DNA from: Gammaproteobacteria bacterium UBA6968
GTDB taxonomy: Bacteria; Pseudomonadota; Gammaproteobacteria; Pseudomonadales; Azotimanducaceae
DNA length: 26,358 nucleotides
Assembly (NCBI GenBank): GCA_002450255.1
Contig: DJYW01000165.1
Span: forward strand, 1 to 26,358
Direction of reading: 5' to 3'
Both the position numbers and the translations under genes were made by a program. Under the pieces are notes generated by a model that was given only the letters and a program-made list of their open reading frames with translations, made no database searches and was not told the origin of the DNA. Below, one piece after another: positions 6,951-13,987 of the stretch; the stretch's first letter is position 1; every line of letters starts with the position of its first letter.

Positions 6951-7895
6951 ATGTCGCAAATTGAGCTAAGACACTTAAGGACGTTGGTTGCGCTGCGTGA
7001 TACTGGCAGCCTGGTTGAAGCAGCAGAGCGTGTTTTCTTAACACAAAGTGCATTGTCCCACCAAATGAAAGAGCTTGAGGTCCGAGTTGGGTGTTCGTTG
7101 TTTGTTCGCAAAACGCGACCAGTACGATTCACCAGCGCCGGCGGTCGCCTACTCAAACTTGCTGACGAGGTCCTGCCGCTGACACACACTGCAGAGTTGG
7201 ATCTACAGCGCCTTGCGGGTGGAGAGTCCGGCCGCATCTTCATGGCTATAGAGTGCCATACCTGCTTTGACTGGCTGTTACCTGCGATCGATGGATATCG
7301 AAATCGCTGGCCTGATGTCGAATTGGACATATCCAGTAGCTTCAATTTCGCGCCGCTGCCGGCGTTGATCCGTGGCGATTTAGATTTGGTTATTACGGCT
7401 GATCCCGTTGATGAATCGGGCATACATTACTTCCCTTTATTTAGCTATGAGGCGCAGGCAGCCATAGCAAAAAATCATATATGGTGCGATAAGCCGTGGG
7501 TCGAACCTCAAGACTTTAACAGCGAAGTATTGATCAGCTATCCCGTAGACCGAGACCGTCTTGATGTATTTTCCCGTTTTATGCAGCCCGCTAGTGTTGA
7601 GCCGCTGCGTATTCGCCACGCTGAATTGACCACCATGATCGTGCAGCTGGTAGCGAGCGGTAGAGGCGTCGCTTGCTTGCCGAATTGGGCGCTACACGAA
7701 TATCTCGAACGCGACTACTTGGCTGTTAAATCACTTGGTGAAGACGGCGTATGGCCAACCTTATATGCGGCGGTACGCAAAGATCAGGCGGACGCAGCTT
7801 TCATTCGCGGCTTCGTCGATGCAGCGATGGACACGTGCTTCGACAATCTGCGCGGCATTGTCACCGCCGAGTTAGACCAGCTCTCATTCAAATGA
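6951..7895 (+). CDS. metR: LysR-type transcriptional regulator, MetR-like
   Basis: 314 residues, normal for a LysR protein. The winged helix-turn-helix is at about 5-65 (LRTLVALRDTGSLVEAAERV, then LTQSALSHQMKELE), followed by a linker helix and a LysR substrate-binding domain to about 295. The segments ECHTCFDWLLPAI, DLVITADPV and LVASGRGVACLPNWAL are close to those of MetR, which in enterobacteria senses homocysteine and activates metE and metH. AGAGG 8 bases before the ATG and the promoter just upstream support this start; a longer in-frame opening at 6810 would add 47 residues without family resemblance. No methionine gene is in the window; its neighbour is the divergent GT4 operon. It is therefore either an orphan MetR or a relative with another target. 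Confidence 0.82.
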   Translation: MSQIELRHLRTLVALRDTGSLVEAAERVFLTQSALSHQMKELEVRVGCSLFVRKTRPVRFTSAGGRLLKLADEVLPLTHTAELDLQRLAGGESGRIFMAIECHTCFDWLLPAIDGYRNRWPDVELDISSSFNFAPLPALIRGDLDLVITADPVDESGIHYFPLFSYEAQAAIAKNHIWCDKPWVEPQDFNSEVLISYPVDRDRLDVFSRFMQPASVEPLRIRHAELTTMIVQLVASGRGVACLPNWALHEYLERDYLAVKSLGEDGVWPTLYAAVRKDQADAAFIRGFVDAAMDTCFDNLRGIVTAELDQLSFK

Positions 7896-7997
7896 TGTTC
7901 GGCAAAAAACCGAAAACAAACAATCCCAGACAAACGAACTTATACAAACAAATGTCGGCCAAAAAGCTTGGGGCCAATTGCCCGGGACGCGTCCACA

Positions 7998-8037
7998 AAA
8001 ACGATACGTCTGCCGTGTAGTGGATACGTATCGTTTT
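7998..8037. terminator. Bidirectional intrinsic terminator
   Basis: A perfect 12-bp inverted repeat, AAAACGATACGT (7998-8009) and ACGTATCGTTTT (8026-8037), with a 16-base loop. The arms end in an A-run and a T-run, so the transcript has a U-tract in both directions. It lies between the converging metR-like gene (stop 7895) and the small minus-strand gene (stop 8049), where a shared terminator is expected. The stem is rather AT-rich for a strong terminator. Confidence 0.6.
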
Positions 8038-8048
8038 GGCGCGCAAAG

Positions 8049-8231
8049 TCAGTCGATTTTGTCTTGATCTGAGTCTTCTGGTAGAGCCGGTTCGTCGGCT
8101 TCCGCGTTTCGCAAATCGGCTACATCACGTTGGATTTCGCTAAGACGATATAGAACATCAGGCAACTGTGAGCTGATGCGCCAAAGAAAGTAAGTCATTG
8201 CGCCGAGTAACAGAAAAGAAAAGAAGCCCAT
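8049..8231 (-). CDS. Small single-helix membrane protein with acidic tail
   Basis: 60 residues starting MGFFSFLLLGAMTYFLW. One hydrophobic N-terminal helix (about 2-18) would anchor it in the inner membrane, followed by an amphipathic or coiled segment (RISSQLPDVLYRLSEIQRDV) and a very acidic tail (AEADEPALPEDSDQDKID). The ATG at 8231 is preceded by GGAG with a 6-base gap, so it is preferred over an in-frame GTG at 8243. It ends just before the terminator shared with the metR-like gene. I do not recognise the family. The layout resembles small membrane-anchored adaptor or scaffold proteins, but no function is claimed. Confidence 0.6.
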   Translation of the reverse strand: MGFFSFLLLGAMTYFLWRISSQLPDVLYRLSEIQRDVADLRNAEADEPALPEDSDQDKID

Positions 8232-8306
8232 GTGTGTCTCCACAGTGATTAATTTGACTGGACCGGTGAACAGTTCAGCCGCGAGCGCGTTATTGTATAG
8301 CGTGCA

Positions 8307-8984
8307 CTAATTAAGTGAACCAGTGATAGATTTTCGCTGGCTTATCTCAATCCAATTACCATCAGGATCCCGCACGAAAGCGATGTACGCGACGTCCCCC
8401 AATCGCACTGGCTGGATACCTGACGCGCCACCTTGCGAGATGATCTTTGTATAAGTGTTCACAACATCGAAGACTTGAAAGGTCATATATCTGAAACCCA
8501 GTGCTTTTTGCTCGACCTCGCCGGCTGGCAGCGCCGCCGCCGCCAGCTGAATATTGGACTGACCGACACTGAAGCGGCTGTCGGCAATTTCAGGTAAGCC
8601 TAGCACTGCGCCGTAATAGTGTCGGCTGCGGGTTAGATCGCTGCAGCCGATATGTAAGGTGAGATTGCTGTCGGCATTACTGTCTTGTTGTGGGCAGAGG
8701 ACCAAACGATTGCCGTCTGGATCATTGAGCTCCACCTCTCTGGTAATCGTGTTACTGAAAATATCGAGTTGCAGTAGTCCGCTAGGTGAGTGGCCGAGGG
8801 GAGCTTGAGTGTGGTTTATCTTTAGAATGCTGTCACCGATGTTATGTCTGTGCTGGTGCACTCCACCACCTACTTTGAGCAATTCGTCGTAACGCACCCA
8901 CGGCTGGCTTTGCCAAAATTCGAGTAGCGGTTCTTTATTGTTAGTGTAGAGGCCAACATCTAACGCGGGTTTTGCAAGTTGCAT
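8307..8984 (-). CDS. VOC (glyoxalase/dioxygenase) superfamily protein with two domains
   Basis: 225 residues containing two vicinal-oxygen-chelate modules. The N-module is about 6-98, with DPDGNRLVL near its end. The C-module is about 107-216, with LHIGCSDLTRSRHYYGAVLGLPE at its start and RDPDGNWIEISQR at its end, as in glyoxalase I and extradiol dioxygenases. H111 and E213 are probable metal ligands of the C-module; the N-module lacks an obvious equivalent Glu. VOC proteins isomerise or oxygenate small substrates or bind toxic compounds; the substrate here is unknown. GGAG lies about 12 bases before the ATG. The 123-base gap to sixA holds the hairpin at 9090-9105. Lactoylglutathione lyase is possible but not supported. 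Confidence 0.8.
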   Translation of the reverse strand: MQLAKPALDVGLYTNNKEPLLEFWQSQPWVRYDELLKVGGGVHQHRHNIGDSILKINHTQAPLGHSPSGLLQLDIFSNTITREVELNDPDGNRLVLCPQQDSNADSNLTLHIGCSDLTRSRHYYGAVLGLPEIADSRFSVGQSNIQLAAAALPAGEVEQKALGFRYMTFQVFDVVNTYTKIISQGGASGIQPVRLGDVAYIAFVRDPDGNWIEISQRKSITGSLN

Positions 8985-9089
8985 TGGCTTCTCATTCTCC
9001 TTGATACGATGCCGCTTATTGATCTTCTGATTGTTTGGCGAATCGATGTTATGTCGTTAAGACGCAGATCTTCAATTGGTTCAGAATTT

Positions 9090-9123
9090 GTGGGCGTAAG
9101 CCCACTACTAAGACTGCTTACGC
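9090..9123. other. Alternative hairpins at the sixA 3' end
   Basis: GTGGGC-GTAA-GCCCAC (9090-9105) is a perfect 6-bp stem with a GNRA-type tetraloop on the plus strand. A competing 8-bp pairing, GCGTAAGC (9094-9101) with GCTTACGC (9116-9123), uses part of the same bases plus the last codons of sixA. Neither is followed by a T-tract, so a conventional terminator is not supported, though it could act as a 3' end or mRNA-stabilising structure. Confidence 0.35.
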
Positions 9124-9638
9124 ACTGACTTCGGTGTAAGGAATAGCGACATTTGACACTGTTCCGGATTTAAATCTACCCATTCGGAGGTTACCAGATA
9201 GTGCACCATGCCAAGGGTGGGAATATTTTCATATGCTTCAGTCCCGGCCAGATAATTTGCGCACTCGGTAATGCCGGGATTGTGTCCAACCAGAGCGATA
9301 TGGCGCATCGTTTCGGGTGTGGTTTGTAAACAGTGAATGATGGTCTCCTGGCCAGCCAGGTACAGCGTATCCTCTTCTAGTAAAGGACACTGCCAGTGTT
9401 TGGCAAACGACGCGGCAGTATTGTGAGCTCGCACGGCGGTACTGCTCCATACCCAATCGCAGGGTTGCTGCCGAGCGCTCAATGGCTCTGACTGCTGCTG
9501 TTTCGGTTGCTTGAGCCAATCGGTCAGACGCTTTACGTCAGCGAGGCCTGTTGCGCTAAGCTCGCGGTCGAAGTCGCGCTCGCCGGCGCAGGGCTCGGCG
9601 GACTTGGCGTGACGAATCAACCATAGGCTTTTTTGCAT
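9108..9638 (-). CDS. sixA: Phosphohistidine phosphatase SixA-like (histidine phosphatase)
   Basis: 176 residues of the histidine-phosphatase branch. The nucleophile motif LIRHAKSA is at 7-14 (R9-H10), where the Ala after His is typical of SixA rather than the RHG of phosphoglycerate mutases. WSSTAVRAHNTA (64-75) carries the second arginine, and LVGHNPG at 116-122 holds the second catalytic histidine, H119. Family knowledge: SixA removes phosphate from phosphohistidine, for example on the NPr protein of the nitrogen PTS in E. coli. The start at 9638 was chosen because the family begins right before LWLIRH; a longer in-frame opening at 9722 would overlap the upstream flavin monooxygenase and adds unrelated sequence. 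It follows that gene by 37 bases and is probably co-transcribed. Confidence 0.85.
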   Translation of the reverse strand: MQKSLWLIRHAKSAEPCAGERDFDRELSATGLADVKRLTDWLKQPKQQQSEPLSARQQPCDWVWSSTAVRAHNTAASFAKHWQCPLLEEDTLYLAGQETIIHCLQTTPETMRHIALVGHNPGITECANYLAGTEAYENIPTLGMVHYLVTSEWVDLNPEQCQMSLFLTPKSVRKQS

Positions 9639-9675
9639 GGGGTCGCTGTATGCTGAGTTTGACGGAATGAAAGGC

Positions 9676-10575
9676 TTAGTCCCAGATGTCAAAAAACTCC
9701 TGGATGGCTTGCATTTGCCCACCTTGAGCCGAAGAAGGAACGATGATTGGGGTCTTTATGCCCGCCTCATACCAGGCTTCTATGCCCTCTCGCACTTCGT
9801 TTGCACTTCCATACAGAGTGGTGTCGGCTAGCCATCTATCCGATAGGCATCCAGGGACTCGATCGTAATCTTTGTCTGCCAGGGCTTTTTCAACACCGAC
9901 CATTTCTTCTTCATAACCGGCTTCTTTCCAATAATTCCGGTAGTTGGGCAAAAACGCGTAGCTGGTTAGGGTTTTACGATTAATTGCCGCCGCAGCTTCT
10001 TTGTCTTCGCTGATGCAGGTCGGGATCATATTGCCAATAAAAAAGTTGTCGTTGTCGCGGGACTCTGCATCCAGATTACCGAGAGAATGCCCCATATGCG
10101 ATCTTGCACCGTTGGCAAACACCATCCCTCCACCGACTTCCTGAGCCAGTTGGATCATTTTGTCGCGCAAAGAGGCGAGGACGATTGGCGGCAGATCACC
10201 TACTCTGGGCACGGCGTGCAGATCGGCTACGAATTGACGCATATCGCTTAGTGGTTTGCCGGTTTTGACGCCAAGTCGATTCATCGCGGGTGCGTGGCTC
10301 ACGCCCACACCGAAGCGAAAGCGGCCGCCAGATATTTCATGGATAAAGGCAGCTGTTTGTGCAAAGTCGGCGACATTGCGTGTATAGATTGGTGTGATGC
10401 TGGTGCCAAACATGATGTCAGTCGTATGCATGGCGATAGCGTTGCATAGCGCTAGGCTGTCACCAAGACTGGGGCCAAATATTCCCGAGAAGCCGCGTTT
10501 TTCAATTTCTTTCGCCAGTTCAATGGTTTTTATACGACGGCCTGGTACGGCGGCAAGGCTAATTGCAGGTTTCAT
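9676..10575 (-). CDS. Luciferase-like flavin-dependent monooxygenase (LLM family)
   Basis: 299 residues with the TIM-barrel layout of the bacterial luciferase-like superfamily. It starts MKPAISLAAVPGRR, continues LAKEIEKRGFSGIFGPSLGDSLALCNAIA, and has FGTSITPIYTRNVADFAQTAAFIHEISGGRFRFGVGVSH (about 56-94), the most conserved stretch of LLM/F420-type oxidoreductases. The C-terminal SANEVREGIEAWYEAGIKTPIIVPSS closes the barrel. Such enzymes use FMNH2 or coenzyme F420; in a proteobacterium FMN is more likely. The substrate is unknown. A very strong ribosome site (GGGAGGAGAGGGG) lies just before the ATG. It heads a small group with sixA. An inverted repeat TTGGGTC/GACCCAA (10599-10605 and 10641-10647) lies in the leader and could be an operator. 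Confidence 0.85.
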   Translation of the reverse strand: MKPAISLAAVPGRRIKTIELAKEIEKRGFSGIFGPSLGDSLALCNAIAMHTTDIMFGTSITPIYTRNVADFAQTAAFIHEISGGRFRFGVGVSHAPAMNRLGVKTGKPLSDMRQFVADLHAVPRVGDLPPIVLASLRDKMIQLAQEVGGGMVFANGARSHMGHSLGNLDAESRDNDNFFIGNMIPTCISEDKEAAAAINRKTLTSYAFLPNYRNYWKEAGYEEEMVGVEKALADKDYDRVPGCLSDRWLADTTLYGSANEVREGIEAWYEAGIKTPIIVPSSAQGGQMQAIQEFFDIWD

Positions 10576-10732
10576 GATTCCCCTCTCCTCCCATCTGATT
10601 GGGTCGATAGGTTACTCGACTTAATGGGTTCGCAGCAATTGACCCAAGTTATCTATGCCGGTGAGTTCGCGGTTGAGCCGCGGCGGGGACTGGTCTGACA
10701 GCGTGTACCTGGGCTGGCTTTATCTGCCCCGC

Positions 10733-11845
10733 CTATAAAAGCGCGTCGAGTGCCGCTAAGAGAGCCGTGTTTTGAGCTGCGGTGCCAACGCTGAAACGCA
10801 ATTTGGTTGCGGTAGACTCGTGTTCGAAATAGCGCACGAGAATATTTTGCTTTTTTAGTGATTGGTAGATCGCCAGTGCCGAGGGGCCCGTCGCCGGCAC
10901 GTCCATAAACAAAAAGTTTGTCTGGCTAGAGGGGCCACCAAAGCCGCGTTGCAAAAGCGCTGCATAAAGTGCGTCTCGCAACCCGCGTACCGCAGACCAA
11001 GTCGATTCGGCATAGGCTTGGTCTTGTATTGCAGCTAGTCCAATGGCTTGGCTTAGCGCGTCGATGTTGTAGCTGTCACGGGTTTTTTCAATGATGGGTT
11101 TGATCAGATTGGCAGCGCCGAGCAGGTAGCCTAGGCGCATTCCTGCCAAACTATAGCCTTTGCTGAAGGTCCGCATAATTAAAACGTTGTCCCTTTCATT
11201 TAGCAACGAGCTGCTGTCATAGTTCTGTGCAGGGTCGACAAAATCGACATACGCCTCGTCTATGAGCAGCACTCCGGGCACCGCCTCGGCTAATTCGCGC
11301 AGTTGCTCTAGTGGCGTGAGTTGCCCACTCGGAGCATGTGGATTCACTACAAGGGTTAGCTTTACGTCGGCGCGTTGCATGGCGTCGGCAAAGTGAGACG
11401 GGAGGGCATAGTCCGCTCTTAGCGGAATGCTACAGATTTTTGCATCCTGTATGGTCGCGAGCACCGGGTATAAAGAATAGCTCGGTGTGGCGATACCAAG
11501 CGTTTCACCCGCATCGACGAAGGTTGTAATTGCGAGTCGTAGTGCTTCGTCACCGCCGTGAGTGAGCACCACATTTTCGCGGGTCAAATTGTGGTGAGTC
11601 GCTAAGGCCTGACGTAAAGGATCTGCGGTCGGATTGGGGTAGGTGCGCAATGCACTGGGGTCAAAGTTCGCCAGCGCTTCCGCAACGGCCGGACTAGGTG
11701 GGTATGGGTTTTCGTTGGTATTTAACTTGACGATATCACTGTGCTGTGGCTGTTCGCCCCATACGTAACCCTGCATTTGCGCGATGCTATCGCGTTCGTA
11801 GTAGCCTTTGGCGGGTGCTTTGTTTGTTTTCGCTGAAGAGGTCAT
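10733..11845 (-). CDS. hisC: Histidinol-phosphate aminotransferase
   Basis: 370 residues, a fold-type I PLP aminotransferase of HisC length. The start contains DIVKLNTNENPYPPSP, the family signature. NPHAPSG at 168-174, LLIDEAYVDF (D196) and TFSKGYSLAGMRLGY with the PLP lysine K229 are all present, and the C-terminal RYFEHESTATKLRFSVGTAAQN includes the substrate-binding Arg. It converts imidazole-acetol phosphate and glutamate to histidinol phosphate. The N-terminal 20 residues (MTSSAKTNKAPAKG) are a low-complexity extension. The gene starts 2 bases after the AI-2E permease stop, with no other his gene in the window, so it may be a second copy or a related phenylalanine/tyrosine-type aminotransferase. 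Its stop lies within an inverted repeat, GGCGGGG/CCCCGCC. Confidence 0.85.
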   Translation of the reverse strand: MTSSAKTNKAPAKGYYERDSIAQMQGYVWGEQPQHSDIVKLNTNENPYPPSPAVAEALANFDPSALRTYPNPTADPLRQALATHHNLTRENVVLTHGGDEALRLAITTFVDAGETLGIATPSYSLYPVLATIQDAKICSIPLRADYALPSHFADAMQRADVKLTLVVNPHAPSGQLTPLEQLRELAEAVPGVLLIDEAYVDFVDPAQNYDSSSLLNERDNVLIMRTFSKGYSLAGMRLGYLLGAANLIKPIIEKTRDSYNIDALSQAIGLAAIQDQAYAESTWSAVRGLRDALYAALLQRGFGGPSSQTNFLFMDVPATGPSALAIYQSLKKQNILVRYFEHESTATKLRFSVGTAAQNTALLAALDALL

Positions 11846-11847
11846 GA

Positions 11848-13029
11848 TTAGATTTGGTCCCTAGCGTCGTCAGTGTTGCGCGGTGTCTTTGGTTCTGCGG
11901 GCCCAAGCAAATAGGCAAGCCAGTGTGTTTGCGGATTGGTCTCCAACGCGATTTTAGCAGTCATCGTCAGTGGTACTGATAGCAACATACCAACCGGGCC
12001 AAGAATCCAACCCCATACAATGAGTGATAAAAATACCACCAAGGTAGAGAGTCCTAGCTCGCGCCCCATAAATCGAGGCTCAATGAAATTCCCCATAAAG
12101 ACATTGATGACTACAAAGGCCAAGGCAACAATGCTGGCGCTTGGCAGGCCGAACTGAATCATGGCTAGCAGCACTGGCGGGATGGCCGCAATAACAGAGC
12201 CGATATTTGGAATAAAATTAAGCAGTAGAGCCAGCAAGCCCCACAAAATGGCGAAATCAATACCGAGCACAGACAGTACTGTTGTTACTAAAACGCCAGT
12301 CGCTAAGCTAGCTGATGTTTTAATGGCAACGTAGCGGTTCATGTTAGCGACAAAGCGAGCGAAGTGCGGCATATCGGTTTTTGGGTCGCTGAGTATTGCC
12401 GTTAGTTTTTGCGGGATGCTAGCGGCTTCAGCCAAAATGAAAATCACGGTCAGCGAAATCAGAAAGCTGTTGCTGAGTGCGCCACCGAGTCTTGCCAGCG
12501 TATTACCAGCAAAGCTGAGTGCGGATCCTGGGGAGATTTGCTGCAAAGCTTGCGCCGCATTGACGTCCGGAAAGTGAATGCTTAGCCAGGCTAAAATGGC
12601 GCTTTGTATCGTGAATAACCGCTCTTGATAAAACGGTAGCTTGGCTGAGAAAGCAGAGGTTGATTGAGCCAGCAGCGCGCCGGTCAGAACCACGCCGAGA
12701 ATAATGACAACAATGACGAGCGTCAGTGCCAGGCCGTTAGGGACTCCTTTGCGACGCAGCCAGAACAGCGGGGTAGCGGCCAGGATCGCGATAAAACTCG
12801 AGAGCAGAAACGGCACAAAGAGATCCTGCGCGGATTTTAGACCGGCGGCAATGACGAACAAGCCGGCAATGATCAAGACGCCGCGTCCAGGCAGAGAGGG
12901 TGCTAAAGGCGACGCAGCGGCAGATGAAAGCGTTGCAGGGGGCGCGGATGAGGGCGAGCGCGAGCCAGAATGCGAAACAGGCACCTCGGTGTCTGATTGC
13001 GGCGAATTTTCTTCAGTGGTCTGTGTCAC
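11848..13029 (-). CDS. AI-2E family transporter (TqsA/YdiK-like permease)
   Basis: 393 residues. A 48-residue Ser/Pro/Ala-rich N-terminal tail precedes about eight membrane segments: LIIAGLFVIAAGL, then a helix ending LLSSFIAILAATPLFWL, LALTLVIVVIILGVVLTGALLAQ, FLISLTVIFILAEA and later ones. The family hallmark GNFIEPRFMGRELGLSTLVVFLSLIVWGWILGPVGMLLSVPLT is near 310-355. Family members export AI-2 (TqsA), indole or other solutes; the substrate here cannot be deduced. The GTG start at 13029 has no strong ribosome site, so a later start in the disordered tail is possible. It sits 42 bases after the nitrilase and is followed 2 bases later by hisC, so all three are probably co-transcribed. Located in the inner membrane. 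Confidence 0.85.
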   Translation of the reverse strand: MTQTTEENSPQSDTEVPVSHSGSRSPSSAPPATLSSAAASPLAPSLPGRGVLIIAGLFVIAAGLKSAQDLFVPFLLSSFIAILAATPLFWLRRKGVPNGLALTLVIVVIILGVVLTGALLAQSTSAFSAKLPFYQERLFTIQSAILAWLSIHFPDVNAAQALQQISPGSALSFAGNTLARLGGALSNSFLISLTVIFILAEAASIPQKLTAILSDPKTDMPHFARFVANMNRYVAIKTSASLATGVLVTTVLSVLGIDFAILWGLLALLLNFIPNIGSVIAAIPPVLLAMIQFGLPSASIVALAFVVINVFMGNFIEPRFMGRELGLSTLVVFLSLIVWGWILGPVGMLLSVPLTMTAKIALETNPQTHWLAYLLGPAEPKTPRNTDDARDQI

Positions 13030-13071
13030 TTTATTTGGCTTGTTCCAGTTATTTGTGCAAACGTGCTTCAG

Positions 13072-13905
13072 CTATTCGAATGCGCGACGGTTAGCCAGAC
13101 TGGGCACCTCCTGCCGAATCCGGGCGACCTCGGCGGGATCAATGGTCGCTATTGCAAAGCCATCTCCTTGAGGTATTTCCGCCAGAATTTTTCCCCATGG
13201 GTCGACGATCAACGAATGTCCATATGATGATCGGTTGGCACTATGCTGACCGTGTTGCGCCGGCGCGATAACATAACTCTGGCATTCGATCGCGCGTGCC
13301 CGCAGCAGGGTATGCCAATGCACCGCGCCGGTGGTTGCGGTGAACGCCGACGGCACACTCAGCGCAATAGCGCCTTGATTCACCAGGCTCTGATATAAGT
13401 CAGGAAAGCGAACGTCGTAACAGACGGTTAGGCCCAACTCGCCAAATGGCGTTGTAACCACTTCGGTTTTAGTTCCGGCTTCAGTTTGTTTGGATTCCAT
13501 TAGCCGCGGGCCGTCGCTGATTTGTACGTCGAATAGATGGATCTTTCGATAACTGGCTGCTATCTCACCGCTGCGAGTTAGATAGACACTGGTGTTAAAG
13601 CACCGCTCCGGCTCGTTGGGAACTGCTTCGTGGAAGCCACCCAGCAACAAATCACATTGTAAGCTGGATGCCAATTCTGCGCATTCTGCCAGAATAGGAC
13701 CACCCTGCGGCAAAGGCTCCAGGATTTCTGTTTTGCCTGCATGCCGGCCAAGGTAGGCGAAAGCTTCTGCCCACATGACGACTTCAGCGCCGGCATCCAC
13801 AGCCTGCCTGGATAAATGGCTTAAGGTTGCCAGGTTGGCTGCAACGTCAGTACCTGCACAATGTTGAATGACCGCTACTTGTGTCGCTCGTGCTGGTGTC
13901 GTCAT
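13072..13905 (-). CDS. Nitrilase-family C-N hydrolase (deaminated-glutathione amidase-like)
   Basis: 277 residues of the nitrilase superfamily with the full catalytic triad: E47 in WAEAFAYLG, K121 in SYRKIHLFDV and C162 in GLTVCYDVRFPDLY. The segment VPSAFTATTGAVHWHTLLRARAIECQSYVIAPAQ is typical of the Nit1/NitA (deaminated-glutathione amidase) and omega-amidase branch, and the YRKIHLFDV wording favours Nit1. Such enzymes hydrolyse amides such as deaminated glutathione or alpha-ketoglutaramate as metabolite repair, in the cytoplasm. It lies 82 bases downstream of the helicase gene and 42 before the AI-2E permease. The start has a purine-rich AGAGAG just upstream. Other amidase activities remain possible. 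Confidence 0.85.
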   Translation of the reverse strand: MTTPARATQVAVIQHCAGTDVAANLATLSHLSRQAVDAGAEVVMWAEAFAYLGRHAGKTEILEPLPQGGPILAECAELASSLQCDLLLGGFHEAVPNEPERCFNTSVYLTRSGEIAASYRKIHLFDVQISDGPRLMESKQTEAGTKTEVVTTPFGELGLTVCYDVRFPDLYQSLVNQGAIALSVPSAFTATTGAVHWHTLLRARAIECQSYVIAPAQHGQHSANRSSYGHSLIVDPWGKILAEIPQGDGFAIATIDPAEVARIRQEVPSLANRRAFE

Positions 13906-13987
13906 AAGCTCTCTAGACTTAAAAGCCGTGTGGTTGATTCTTTGCTAATGAGTGTCAGTGTTTTCTACTTGGCGTTTCTGTTGCGTG

